DNA from: Psychrobacter sp. JCM 18903
GTDB lineage: Bacteria; Pseudomonadota; Gammaproteobacteria; Pseudomonadales; Moraxellaceae
Length of the DNA stretch: 64,000 nucleotides
NCBI RefSeq assembly: GCF_000586475.1
Contig: NZ_BAWJ01000013.1
Span: forward strand, 1-64,000
Direction: 5' to 3'
Shown: positions 43,197 to 54,264 of the stretch, piece after piece
Layout of the letters: each line of letters begins with the position of its first letter
Position numbering within the stretch: the stretch's first letter is position 1
The notes under the pieces: model-generated
The model's database searches: none
The model's input: only the letters and a program-made list of their open reading frames with translations
What the model was told of the DNA's origin: nothing
Position numbers and translations under genes: made by a program

Positions 43197-44022
43197 TTAT
43201 TTCTTCTTGGCGCGACGGCGGATGATCATATTGTCAGTACGCTTATTACTACGCGTTTTAAGTCCTTTAGACTTCTGACCCCAAGGGCTGGTTGGATGGC
43301 GACCTTTATTACGACCTTCACCACCACCATGTGGGTGATCAACCGGGTTCATAGCAACACCACGAACAGAAGGACGAACACCACGCCAACGTGAAGCACC
43401 GGCTTTACCAAGTGATTTCAAGTTGTTTTCAGTGTTAGAAACTTCACCAATAACGGCACGGCAGTTCACGTGTACACGGCGAGTTTCGCCAGAGCGCATA
43501 CGTAGAATAGCATAAATACCTTCACGACCTAACAACTGAACGCTAGCACCCGCAGAACGAGCCATCTGTGCGCCTTTACCGATTTTAAGTTCGATATTAT
43601 GGATCACAGTACAATGGGATGTTTTTCAGCGGTAAACAGTTACCTGGACGAATTGGTGATAGCTCACCTGACATTACTGTATCGCCAACTGCTTGTTTTT
43701 TAGCAGCAATGATATAGCGACGTTCGCCATCAGCGTACTTAAGTAAAGCAATGTGCGCAGTACGGTTAGGATCGTATTCAATACGCTCTACCGTGGCTGG
43801 GATATTGTCTTTAGTACGTTTGAAATCGATAATACGATAATGCTGCTTATGACCACCGCCAATATGACGAGTCGTTATGCGACCATTATTGTTACGACCA
43901 CCAGTTTTACTTTTTGATTCGAGAAGCGCTGCAAACGGACGACCTTTATAAAGGTGTGGATGCACCACTTTTTCAACAAAACGACGGCCTGGTGATGTTG
44001 GCTTTGCTTTTACGATAGGCAT
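43197..44022 (-). CDS. rplB: 50S ribosomal protein L2, frame disrupted
   Basis: L2 is needed for subunit joining and peptidyl transfer. The N-terminal half ([20 protein letters not shown]) and the C-terminal half (with [18 protein letters not shown]) are in different frames. Here two bases are missing near 43611 (or one is extra). Restoring two G gives [20 protein letters not shown] and exactly 275 residues. It cannot be a real null, since L2 is essential. Confidence 0.96.
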
Positions 44023-44033
44023 GAGTGTAATCC

Positions 44034-44384
44034 TTATTCGTTGTTCGCTGTTTCACTAGTAGAAGCAGTCGTATTCGCGACCTCTTCACCAGCATCAGCC
44101 ATTTGTACATCTTGACCAGCTTTTAAGGTAACATAGGCTTTTTTGTAGTCATTACGACGGCCGATACTTTTACCAAAACGCTTTGTCTTACCTTTAACAT
44201 TCAAAGTGTTTACTTTTAAAACTTCAACACCTTCAAACATCATCTCAACCGCTTTTTTGACTTCAAGCTTAGTAGCGTTAGAGTCAATTTTAAATACCTG
44301 CACACCAAGTGAGTCGCCAAGCATTTGAGATTTCTCTGAGAATACAGGTCCTCTTAGGATCTGATAAAGTCTTGCGTTATTCAT
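44034..44384 (-). CDS. rplW: 50S ribosomal protein L23 with acidic C-terminal tail
   Basis: L23 sits at the tunnel exit and is the docking site for trigger factor and [23 protein letters not shown] and [20 protein letters not shown] are typical. At 116 residues it exceeds E. coli L23 (100) by a tail of about 20 acidic/Thr-rich residues ([20 protein letters not shown]). Its start overlaps the rplD stop by four bases. Confidence 0.95.
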   Translation of the reverse strand: MNNARLYQILRGPVFSEKSQMLGDSLGVQVFKIDSNATKLEVKKAVEMMFEGVEVLKVNTLNVKGKTKRFGKSIGRRNDYKKAYVTLKAGQDVQMADAGEEVANTTASTSETANNE

Positions 44385-44983
44385 GCTAGTGCTTCCTCAA
44401 ATTGTTTCGCAGCTTCGACTGTCATGATCACTTTATCAAAAGCGATCAAGCTCACTGGATCCACTTCACTTGTATCAAGTACATTGACATGTGGGATGTT
44501 GCGAGCAGCTAAGTATAAGTTTTCGTCAACTTCTTTAGTGACGATTAATGCACGTGATGCATTTAACTCACCTAACTTTGCAATCAACTCTTTAGTCTTA
44601 GGTCCAGAAACGCTTAGTTCTTCGACCAAAATCAAACGCTCTTGGCGAATCAATTCGGCTAAGATACACTGCATAGCACCGCGATACATTTTACGGTTGA
44701 CTTTCTGTGACCAATCTTGTGGTTTAGCCGCGAATGCACGACCACCCCCACGCCAGATTGGGCTACGAATAGAACCTGCACGAGCGCGACCAGTACCTTT
44801 TTGGCGCCATGGCTTAATGCCACCACCAGAAACTTCGGCACGGGTTTTTTGAGCGCGTGTACCTTGACGAGCACCAGCAAGATATGCGGTGACGACTTGA
44901 TGCACTAGTGCTTCGTTGAATTCACGACCGAAAGCCGTATCAGAAAGCTCAACTGCCGCCCCTGTAACTGTTTTTAAATCCAC
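44381..44983 (-). CDS. rplD: 50S ribosomal protein L4
   Basis: L4 binds 23S rRNA and in E. coli also represses the S10 operon through its leader. The GTG start at 44983 gives [20 protein letters not shown] with AAGGGGA five to six bases upstream; the frame is open to 45043 inside rpl[21 protein letters not shown] is the exit-tunnel loop. It has about 200 residues. Confidence 0.96.
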   Translation of the reverse strand: MDLKTVTGAAVELSDTAFGREFNEALVHQVVTAYLAGARQGTRAQKTRAEVSGGGIKPWRQKGTGRARAGSIRSPIWRGGGRAFAAKPQDWSQKVNRKMYRGAMQCILAELIRQERLILVEELSVSGPKTKELIAKLGELNASRALIVTKEVDENLYLAARNIPHVNVLDTSEVDPVSLIAFDKVIMTVEAAKQFEEALA

Positions 44984-44997
44984 GTTAATCCCCTTGC

Positions 44998-45633
44998 TTA
45001 GGCTTTGACTGACGGACGTACGATGACATCGCCACCGGTGCACCTGATAGCACCCTTGATGACAAGTAACCCTTTTTCAACATCAACCGATATCACTTCT
45101 AGGCCCTGAACGGTAACGCGTTTGTTACCCATCTGACCTGGCATTTTTTTGCCTTTGAAGACTTTACCTGGTGACTGGTTTTGACCAGTTGAACCAATGG
45201 CACGGTGAGATACTGAGTTACCATGAGTGGCATCTTGCATGCTGAAGTTGTGACGCTTCACGCCGCCTTGAAAGCCTTTACCTTTACTGTTACCTGTGAC
45301 ATCAACCATCTGACCTTGTTCGAACAAGTCAGCTAGGATCTCACCACCAATTTCACGACCTTCAAGATCGCTATCATTGGCACGAAATTCCCAAACACCA
45401 CGACCAGCGGCAACGCCAGCTTTAGCGAAGTGACCTTTTTGAGCTGCTGCTACGCGGCTGTCACGACGGGTACCTGTGGTAACTTGGATGGCTTGATAGC
45501 CATCTACATCAGTATTTTTTACTTGAGTAATGCGATTAGCACTGATCTCAACCACTGTTACAGGGATAGATGCGCCTGCTTCAGTGAAGACACGGGTCAT
45601 GCCGCATTTTTTACCGACTAAACCGATCGCCAT
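44998..45633 (-). CDS. rplC: 50S ribosomal protein L3
   Basis: L3 starts 50S assembly and supports the peptidyl transferase centre. [20 protein letters not shown] and the [20 protein letters not shown] loop (with the Gln that PrmB methylates) are typical. It has 211 residues and is the second gene of the S10 operon. Confidence 0.97.
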   Translation of the reverse strand: MAIGLVGKKCGMTRVFTEAGASIPVTVVEISANRITQVKNTDVDGYQAIQVTTGTRRDSRVAAAQKGHFAKAGVAAGRGVWEFRANDSDLEGREIGGEILADLFEQGQMVDVTGNSKGKGFQGGVKRHNFSMQDATHGNSVSHRAIGSTGQNQSPGKVFKGKKMPGQMGNKRVTVQGLEVISVDVEKGLLVIKGAIRCTGGDVIVRPSVKA

Positions 45634-45681
45634 TTTAGACCTCTTTATATCTTATATTAATGGGTTGGGTGTTTATGTGCA

Positions 45682-45993
45682 TTAACCCAAAGCAATTTGA
45701 ACGTCAACACCCGCCGCCAAGTCAAGCTTCATTAGCGCATCCACAGTTTTGTCGGTAGGTTGAACGATGTCAACCATACGCTTATGAGTACGGATTTCGT
45801 ACTGATCACGAGCGTCTTTGTTTACGTGTGGTGAAGTTAGAACGTTGAAGCGCTCAATGCGAGTCGGCAACGGTACAGGACCACAAACTTGCGCACCGGT
45901 GCGCTTTGCAGTATCAACAATCTCTTGTGCAGATTGATCAATCAGACGATGATCAAAAGACTTAAGACGGATACGGATTCTCTGGTTAGCCAT
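45682..45993 (-). CDS. rpsJ: 30S ribosomal protein S10
   Basis: S10 (also NusE, an antitermination factor) has the typical [20 protein letters not shown] and [20 protein letters not shown]. It has 103 residues. It is the first gene of the S10 operon and has a long untranslated leader. Confidence 0.97.
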   Translation of the reverse strand: MANQRIRIRLKSFDHRLIDQSAQEIVDTAKRTGAQVCGPVPLPTRIERFNVLTSPHVNKDARDQYEIRTHKRMVDIVQPTDKTVDALMKLDLAAGVDVQIALG

Positions 45994-46434
45994 GCCAGCA
46001 AGCTCCTAATATGTGCTTTTGTCATCTTTGCTTTGCAAAGATATGATCAAAAGCCGTTTGGTTAAATATTCACTTAAAGCGGCCTTCTGTTCTTAACCAG
46101 AATGAGTTCTTTATCCGAACTTGTAGCGTGCCAAAAGCAAAATAGTTTAAAGCCCCGCCGACCCTTCCATTATAGGATGTCAGCAAAGGCATAATGAAAT
46201 AGTGCTAGAAACGATGCTCTAGCTGTCATAGCGCCCGCTGTTTGATTGGCGGCGCATATATAATTCAGTGGTGTATATTATACATAGTATTTCAGTCATT
46301 GCAAGGGCAATATCTGTAGCGACTTATGATATTACCCTTTATAAACAGTAATATGTAAACAACCGTATCTGTGCTTAATAATCATGCTTATATGAATCGA
46401 TAACTATGCACTGTTAATCTAAAACTATGAAACA
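45994..46434 (-). promoter_or_regulatory. S10 operon promoter and long leader
   Basis: On the minus strand a strong promoter is visible: -35 TTGCAA (46304-46299), a 16-bp spacer and a perfect -10 TATAAT (46282-46277). Transcription would start near 46270, giving a leader of about 277 bases. The leader can form hairpins, including ATCTTTGC/GCAAAGAT at 46024-46042 and AGTTC/GAACT at about 46105-46125. In E. coli the S10 leader is where L4 acts; here that is inference. The rest of the 441-bp gap holds nothing else I recognise. Confidence 0.6.
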
Positions 46435-48045
46435 TCAATCCAAAACAATGTCATATTGCTCTTGAGTATAGAGATTTTCGACATCAAAGGTAATCACTCT
46501 ACCAAGTAAATACTCTAAATCTGCCACCGTGTCTGACTCTGAAGTGAGAAGTAAATCAATAACTGCAGCATGAGCAACGACCGTAAATTTCTTGGGAGAG
46601 TTATAAGTACGAGCACAACGCATGATTTCACGGAATATCTCAAAGCAGACTGTCTCAGCCGTTTTGACAAAGCCGCGTCCTTGACAGGTCGAGCACGGCT
46701 CACATAGCTGCTGTCCGAGCGACTCACGCGTACGTTTACGCGTCATCTCTATTAACCCAAGCTCACTGACCTGAGTAATCTTAGTTTTGGCATAGTCTTG
46801 TACTAGCTGTGATTGCAGACTCTCTAACACATCATCTTTATGCTGCTGTTCAAGCATGTCAATAAAGTCTAGGATGATAATACCGCCTAGATTACGCAAA
46901 CGCAGCTGACGGGCGATTGCATGAGTTGCCTCAAGATTGGTTTTATAAACCGTATCTTCTAACGAACGCCCGCCTACGAATGATCCCGTATTAACATCGA
47001 TTGTGGTCATCGCTTCTGTTTGGTCGATAATCAGATAGCCACCTGATTTTAAATCTACGCGACGTTTTAAAGCATCACGCAAATCATCTTCGACGCGATG
47101 GACATCAAACAAGGATGGCTCAGCGGTATAATGTACAATGCGGTCATACACAAAAGGCACAAACTCTTTGGCAAAGGATCTGACTTGTTCATAAATTTGT
47201 GCATTATCAATGATGACTTTCTCGGTATCCGCGTGTACCAAATCACGGATAGAGCGCAGCGGTAATGATAGCTCTTGATAAATAAGCTCAGAACTTTGAT
47301 GTTGTTTCATCTCTTGGCGACGCGCGCAGATGGTACGCCACAGTTGCAATAGATAATAAATGTCTTCTTCAAGCTTATCGACAGGGACACGTTCAGCGGC
47401 GGTACGAGCGATGAGACCGCCTTTTAGATTGACCGTTTGCATCAAACTAGATAGCTCAGTCTTCAGACGAGTGCGCTCTTCTTCACCATCAATGCGCTGA
47501 GAGATACCAATGTGTTCGCTTGAGGGTAGATACACCAAATAGCGAGATGGCAAGGATATATTGGTGGTCAAGCGAGCGCCTTTACTGCCCAACTGATCTT
47601 TGGTCACTTGCACTAAAATACGTTGGCTTTCATGCAAGCGATATTGAATCAACGTTTTAGAAACAGGGATGACTTCGGTATTTTGTATACTAATCACCGG
47701 TGGCGTGACAGCCAAGTTATCAGTACTATTTTCTACCACAGCATCTTCTATATTGCTATCCGAGTTTTTATCGCTATTGTCAGCCGCTTTACTTTTATTT
47801 TCTGCTACTGGACGCGGCTCACGCTGCATATCATTGACATGTAAAAATGCTGTCCGCGACTGCCCGATATCAACGAATGCTGCCTGCATACCAGGTAAAA
47901 CGCGTACGACTGTACCCAGATAGATATTGCCGACCAGACCCAATTTATGATGACGTTCAATATAAATTTCGCCCAAGATGCCATTGTCTAAGACTGCGAC
48001 ACGGGATTCCATTGGACTAATATTAATCAGCAGCTCTTCGGACAT
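46435..48045 (-). CDS. rng: Ribonuclease G
   Basis: RNase G matures the 5' end of 16S rRNA and cuts some mRNAs. The N-terminal S1 domain holds GNIYLGTVVRVLPGMQAAFV, the catalytic domain has TTIDVNTGSFVGG and IIILDFIDMLEQQHKDDVL with the metal acids, and the zinc link is EPCSTCQGRG. At 536 residues it is longer than E. coli RNase G (489) because of an Asp/Ser/Asn-rich insert after residue 80. It lacks the RNase E scaffold tail. It follows maf in the mre cluster. Confidence 0.94.
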   Translation of the reverse strand: MSEELLINISPMESRVAVLDNGILGEIYIERHHKLGLVGNIYLGTVVRVLPGMQAAFVDIGQSRTAFLHVNDMQREPRPVAENKSKAADNSDKNSDSNIEDAVVENSTDNLAVTPPVISIQNTEVIPVSKTLIQYRLHESQRILVQVTKDQLGSKGARLTTNISLPSRYLVYLPSSEHIGISQRIDGEEERTRLKTELSSLMQTVNLKGGLIARTAAERVPVDKLEEDIYYLLQLWRTICARRQEMKQHQSSELIYQELSLPLRSIRDLVHADTEKVIIDNAQIYEQVRSFAKEFVPFVYDRIVHYTAEPSLFDVHRVEDDLRDALKRRVDLKSGGYLIIDQTEAMTTIDVNTGSFVGGRSLEDTVYKTNLEATHAIARQLRLRNLGGIIILDFIDMLEQQHKDDVLESLQSQLVQDYAKTKITQVSELGLIEMTRKRTRESLGQQLCEPCSTCQGRGFVKTAETVCFEIFREIMRCARTYNSPKKFTVVAHAAVIDLLLTSESDTVADLEYLLGRVITFDVENLYTQEQYDIVLD

Positions 48046-48223
48046 AATGTTTTTCTCTTATCTCTCAGCTTTCTTGTTAGACGTTCATCGTCTATTATCT
48101 TTATAGTGTAACAAATGCAGCTGGCTCTCGCCCATTACTCTCGCGTGTTATTATGTGCAGCAGGTTAGAGTGACAACCAATCTCTGAGAGACCAATAATC
48201 TCCATCCGGTTCTGTCTCGTATT

Positions 48224-48889
48224 TTATTTGATACTAATATCTGTGACGTTTTTAATTAACGCCAGCGTTTGTGGAAGTGGTAAACCCACGACATTGGTAT
48301 AGCTCCCATTGATACGGCTGACCCAAATAGCACCCAAACCTTGTATACCATAACCACCCGCTTTATCAGCAGGCTCACCACTTTCCCAATAGTTACTCAT
48401 CATCTCCGCAGTTAGCGCTATAAAGGTCACTTCGGTACGCTCAGTGATTCGTTGCTGATTAATGATTTGAAATACTGGCTCATGAGTTGAGCTGTTAGCC
48501 GCTTTAGAAGATAATGATACATGCGTTGCTTGAACCGCTGTCCATACTTCATGGACATTATCAGACATCTGTTGCCACATGCTATAAGCGTGCTCACGAT
48601 CGACTGGCTTGACCAGCACTGTTTGACCATCTGCCAGCACACCGATGGTATCAGACGTTAGAATGATAAGTGAGTCAGAAAAACAGCTTTTATCCGTTTT
48701 CAAACGTGATGCTAGTTGCTGTATGGCAGCCTCAGCTTTAGTGGCGACCATGCGCTCGATATAGTCTGTGGGTGACTCCTCATCATGCTGTGTTTCATCG
48801 ACATCTACACTCAATGTGCTAAATTCTAGTTGTGCTCTTTCTAACAGCTCACGACGGCGCGGCGAACCAGAAGCTAAAATAATATCCAT
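48224..48889 (-). CDS. maf: Maf nucleoside triphosphate pyrophosphatase
   Basis: Maf proteins hydrolyse noncanonical or pyrimidine nucleoside triphosphates. The start MDIILASGSPRRRELLERAQ, the VDETQHDEE acid stretch and TSDTIGVLADGQ are typical. It has 221 residues, slightly long because of an insert around residue 135. It lies between mreD and rng, the usual gammaproteobacterial order. Confidence 0.93.
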   Translation of the reverse strand: MDIILASGSPRRRELLERAQLEFSTLSVDVDETQHDEESPTDYIERMVATKAEAAIQQLASRLKTDKSCFSDSLIILTSDTIGVLADGQTVLVKPVDREHAYSMWQQMSDNVHEVWTAVQATHVSLSSKAANSSTHEPVFQIINQQRITERTEVTFIALTAEMMSNYWESGEPADKAGGYGIQGLGAIWVSRINGSYTNVVGLPLPQTLALIKNVTDISIK

Positions 48890-49020
48890 CGCTACTCTCT
48901 TTATATCTGAATTTATCTACCTACTACCGAAAACTGCTGCCTGTTAGTGCATTAACATTAGGTAGTCATAATTAATAAACACCAGTGCTACAATTTTATT
49001 GGCTATCAGCAGAATTTTTC

Positions 49021-49506
49021 TTATGACGCAAATTTACGTAAAGCCAGTAGTACCAATGGCCAGCTGATGATACTCATCAACAGTGATAAGGCAGATTGTG
49101 CGACAAAGACATTCTGGATAAACATCTGCAATATCCATAAACATAATTGAAAAACAACCAATCCTAAGCTCGCTAATAACCATGCACTGATGGTATTTAG
49201 TTGCCTAATATAAATACTGGTTATTTTTATGAAGAAGGCGACTGCCACGGCGGCAAAGGCTTGCTGTCCCAAATGGGTATCCATGAGTAAGTCAGCAATG
49301 AGACCGATGGTAAATGCTGTAAAAATACCAACATAGCGCGGCTGAAATAACAACCAAAAAATCAGCACCATGATCATGACCATAGGGCGTAAGGTAGCCA
49401 TACTAGGACTTAACGGATAGACATTAAGCGATGACGCAATAACAAAACTTAGAATGATGGTAGCAATCAGTAGTACCGTTGCATTCTCAGAATCAGGATA
49501 CGACAT
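49021..49506 (-). CDS. mreD: Rod shape-determining protein MreD
   Basis: MreD is an inner-membrane part of the elongasome with MreB, MreC and RodA. The 161-residue protein is almost entirely hydrophobic, with about five helices and the family-like segment FTIGLIADLLMDTHLGQQAF. AAGGTAAG lies five bases before the ATG, inside the preceding small ORF. Confidence 0.92.
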   Translation of the reverse strand: MSYPDSENATVLLIATIILSFVIASSLNVYPLSPSMATLRPMVMIMVLIFWLLFQPRYVGIFTAFTIGLIADLLMDTHLGQQAFAAVAVAFFIKITSIYIRQLNTISAWLLASLGLVVFQLCLWILQMFIQNVFVAQSALSLLMSIISWPLVLLALRKFAS

Positions 49507-49678
49507 GGGTACTTACCTTAACGAATGTATTGATGGCTGCTGTTAAAGCATGAGTGGGCATTGATGGGGTAAAAACCATGGCTAAAAATGTATCGACAAA
49601 CAAACCAATTAGTAAATAGATGCCAGCCATTGTCTGATTGGTGCTTACGTATTGAGCGCCTAACTTCTTAGCGCTCAT
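49493..49678 (-). CDS. Small membrane ORF between mreC and mreD
   Basis: A 61-residue frame starts inside the end of mreC (ATG at 49678, mreC stop at 49668) and ends inside the start of mreD, overlapping both by about 11-14 bases. It has one hydrophobic segment (MAGIYLLIGLFVDTFLAMVF). Without it the mreC-mreD gap would be about 160 bp. I do not recognise the family. The start has no strong ribosome-binding site and could rely on coupling from mreC. Confidence 0.45.
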   Translation of the reverse strand: MSAKKLGAQYVSTNQTMAGIYLLIGLFVDTFLAMVFTPSMPTHALTAAINTFVKVSTHVVS

Positions 49679-50526
49679 TGAGGGTAATATTATTTTTATT
49701 CACCAGCTTATCTTGCAGGACTAATACATACGCATTATCGATAAAGTTCGCCGCTGGGGTCACTTCTATACTTCTAAAGTTATCAGCTTGAGTATCTTTA
49801 ACATGGGCGATACGCCCGACACGATACCCTGCTGGAATACGCCCACCCAATCCTGATGACACCAGCTCATCACCCACACGCACGTCTGAGGTTTTGAATA
49901 CATAGTCAAGGCTTAATGAGGTTGGTATCCCTTGCCCTGTCACGATAGCGCGTTGACCTGTGCGCTTGACTGTAACTGCAACTGATTGCTGCTCATCAGT
50001 AATCAATAGTAGGCGACTGGTATTGGGATAGACATTAATAATCTGCCCTAAAATACCGTCTTCATCAATCACTGTCTGTCCAACTTGAACCCCGTCTTGA
50101 ATCCCTTTATTGAGCACCACGATTTGTCTGAGTAAGTTGGTGTCTGTACCGATTACCTGTGCCAAATTAAGATCAAACTGTTCAGGCTTGGTCGTTGATA
50201 AAATACCTTGCAGCCGCGCATTTTGTGCCAAAATATAATCCTGCTGCTGCAACTTGGCTTGCGCATGGATAAGCTGAGACTTCAATTGCATGTTTTCGCG
50301 GCGCAGCGCTTCTTTAGACTGTAAGCTGCCACCTGCAATGCTTGGCATAACTCGGTAACAGTGATAGTTCATAAATAGGCTGCATAGCGGCATGACTGGT
50401 ACTACGTACTGGATTAAACCATTCTGAATTTTTGCTATCGAACCACATCAGTATTAGAGCTGCTATTAATACAATGGCAGTCTTACGAAGTGCTAAGGGC
50501 TGGCGCGCAAAAATACTTGGGGTCAT
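49668..50526 (-). CDS. mreC: Rod shape-determining protein MreC, frame disrupted
   Basis: MreC is a periplasmic scaffold with one membrane anchor. The N-terminus has the helix KTAIVLIAALILMWFDS, then a coiled coil (LRRENMQLKSQLIHAQAKLQ) and the beta domain with GQTVIDEDGILGQI and SSGLGGRIPAGY. The frame changes near 50343. The shift is either one extra base or two missing, unlike most other breaks, so the exact intended residues (LLPSYA(K)SIAGG) are unclear. Confidence 0.92.
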
Positions 50527-50557
50527 AAGTTGTCTAACTCAGGAGTTATAAAATAAG

Positions 50558-50618
50558 CAGTAGCCAGTACTGGGTTCTAGTTGATTAATGCAATTAAAGG
50601 CAGCGCAACTGGCTACCT
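50558..50618 (-). promoter_or_regulatory. Hairpin between mreB and mreC
   Basis: GTAGCCAGT at 50560-50568 pairs with ACTGGCTAC at 50608-50616 across a 39-base loop, in the 189-bp gap between the two genes. On the minus strand it is followed by only a weak T run. It may reduce read-through from the abundant mreB into mreC. Confidence 0.4.
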
Positions 50619-50715
50619 TTAATTTTATACTGTTTTGACCCACTATTTTTACGCAAGCTATCATCAAGCACGACGAAGATGATTTATCAATACCGCAGTG
50701 CTTAACTAAAGCAAT

Positions 50716-52386
<1,671 letters not shown>

Positions 52387-52700
52387 ATGTCACAGCAACC
52401 AGCAACGTCTGACAGCAACGTCAGCCGTGAAGAAATCCTAGAAGTTGCCAACCTTGCACGTTTGGGTGTCGATGAAAGCACAGCCGATAGCTATGCCGGC
52501 GATATTAGTAAAGTATTAAAACTGATGAATACGCTATCTAACGTGGATACCACAGGCATCAAACCCTTAGCAAACATTCATGAAGCTTGCCAAGAATTGC
52601 GGCTGATGTCGCTAAACACGACATCAATCGCGAGCGCAATCAGTCAGTCGCCCCAGCTGTTGAAGATGGCTTATATTTGGTTCCACAAGTGATTGAATAA
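52387..52700 (+). CDS. gatC: Asp-tRNA(Asn)/Glu-tRNA(Gln) amidotransferase subunit GatC, frame disrupted
   Basis: GatC is the small bridging subunit of GatCAB. The N-terminal part has [20 protein letters not shown] and the later HEACQELR. The given frame ends with unrelated residues. One G added near 52601 gives [20 protein letters not shown] and a stop at 52700 (104 residues), close to the family length. It starts the gatC-gatA-gatB operon. Confidence 0.92.
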
Positions 52701-52768
52701 GCAGCGCGCTGCTTTAATCGCTACCCTATTTTACTTTATGCTATTCACATTTTGACGGACGACACCTT

Positions 52769-54264
52769 ATGTCAGAACTTCATTTATTAAGTACCCAGCA
52801 GCTTATTACGGGCTTGCAAGACAAACAATTTAGCAGCCTTGAGCTGACAGAACACTACATCAAACGTATAGACGCACTTGACAATAAGATTAACAGCTTT
52901 ATCACTCATACTTCTGAGACAGCACGCGCGCAAGCAAAGGCAGCAGATGAGATGCGTGCTCAGGGCGATCAGCGTCCACTACTTGGCATACCAATGGCGC
53001 ACAAAGACATCTTTTGTACTCAAGGTGTACTGACGACTTGTGGCTCTAAGATGCTGCATAATTTTATCTCACCTTATAACGCTACCATCGTCTCTAATAT
53101 CGACAAAGCAGGCATGATTAGTTAGGCAAGCTCAATATGGATGAGTTTGCGATGGGCTCAGACAACAGTAGCTCTTACTATGGCACTGTGCAGAACCCTT
53201 GGAACCTAGAGCGCGTCCCTGGTGGTTCGTCAGGTGGTAGTGCTGCCGCCGTTGCCGCAGGTTTTGTCCCAGTCGCAACGGGCAGTGATACTGGTGGCTC
53301 TATTCGTCAGCCTGCCTCATTTTGTGGTTTAACCGGTATCAAGCCAACCTATGGTCGCGTCTCTCGCTTTGGTATGATTGCCTATGCCTCAAGTCTGGAT
53401 CAAGCTGGTAGCATGGGACGCAGCGCTAAAGATTGTGCCTATCTGCTACAGCCAATGATTGGTCACGATCCACGCGATGCAACGTCCATCAAGTATGATA
53501 TGCCTGACTACGTACAAGATATCAGCGATGCAGAAGCTGCGGCTGGCGATAAGCCATTTAACGGTCTACGTATTGGTGTTGCCAAAGAATACTTTAGTGC
53601 TGGACTAGACGCTGAAGTAGAAACGGCCGTACGTGCTGCTCTGAACAAGTATGAAGAGCTAGGTGCGACGATTGTGGAGGTGAATATCACTGATCCTGAG
53701 ATTACCCTTGCCACTTACTACATGCTCGCCCCTGCCGAAGCATCATCCAACCTGTCACGCTTCGATGGCGTACGCTTTGGCTATCGCTGTGAGAATCCAA
53801 CCGATCTACTCGATCTATACACGCGTTCACGCTCTGAAGGTTTTGGCCCAGAAGTACAGCGCCGTATCTTGACCGGCACTTATGCGCTCTCGGCTGGTTA
53901 CTTTGATGCGTACTATACCAAAGCCCAAAAAATCCGCCGCTTAATCGTCAAAGACTTCGATGAAGCCTTTGCTAGCTGTGATGTGATTGCTAGCCCAACA
54001 GCACCAACGGCTGCGTATAAGTTGAGTGACAATCTCGACCCTGCGACCATGTACTTGGGTGACGTTTATACTATCGCGGTCAACTTAGCGGGTCTACCTG
54101 CACTCAGTCAGCCAGTTGGTCTAACCTCAGAAGGTTTGCCTGTTGGCTTACAATTAATCGGTAAGCATTGGCAAGAGAGCCAATTGCTCACGACTGCTCA
54201 TCTATTCCAGCAGCATACCGACCATCATTTACAACACTCTACCATCGCAAAGGAGACGGTATAA
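52769..54264 (+). CDS. gatA: Amidotransferase subunit GatA, frame disrupted
   Basis: GatA is the amidase subunit that frees ammonia from Gln. The Ser-cisSer-Lys triad is visible: Lys in [12 protein letters not shown], and Ser in [15 protein letters not shown] and [15 protein letters not shown]. The frame breaks at 53122: one T added gives [20 protein letters not shown]. The corrected length is about 498 residues. Its stop overlaps the gatB ATG by one base. Confidence 0.95.

Noticed and set aside
44424..44852. 142-codon ORF antisense to rplD
   Set aside because: It lies wholly within a conserved ribosomal-protein gene and has no start signal.
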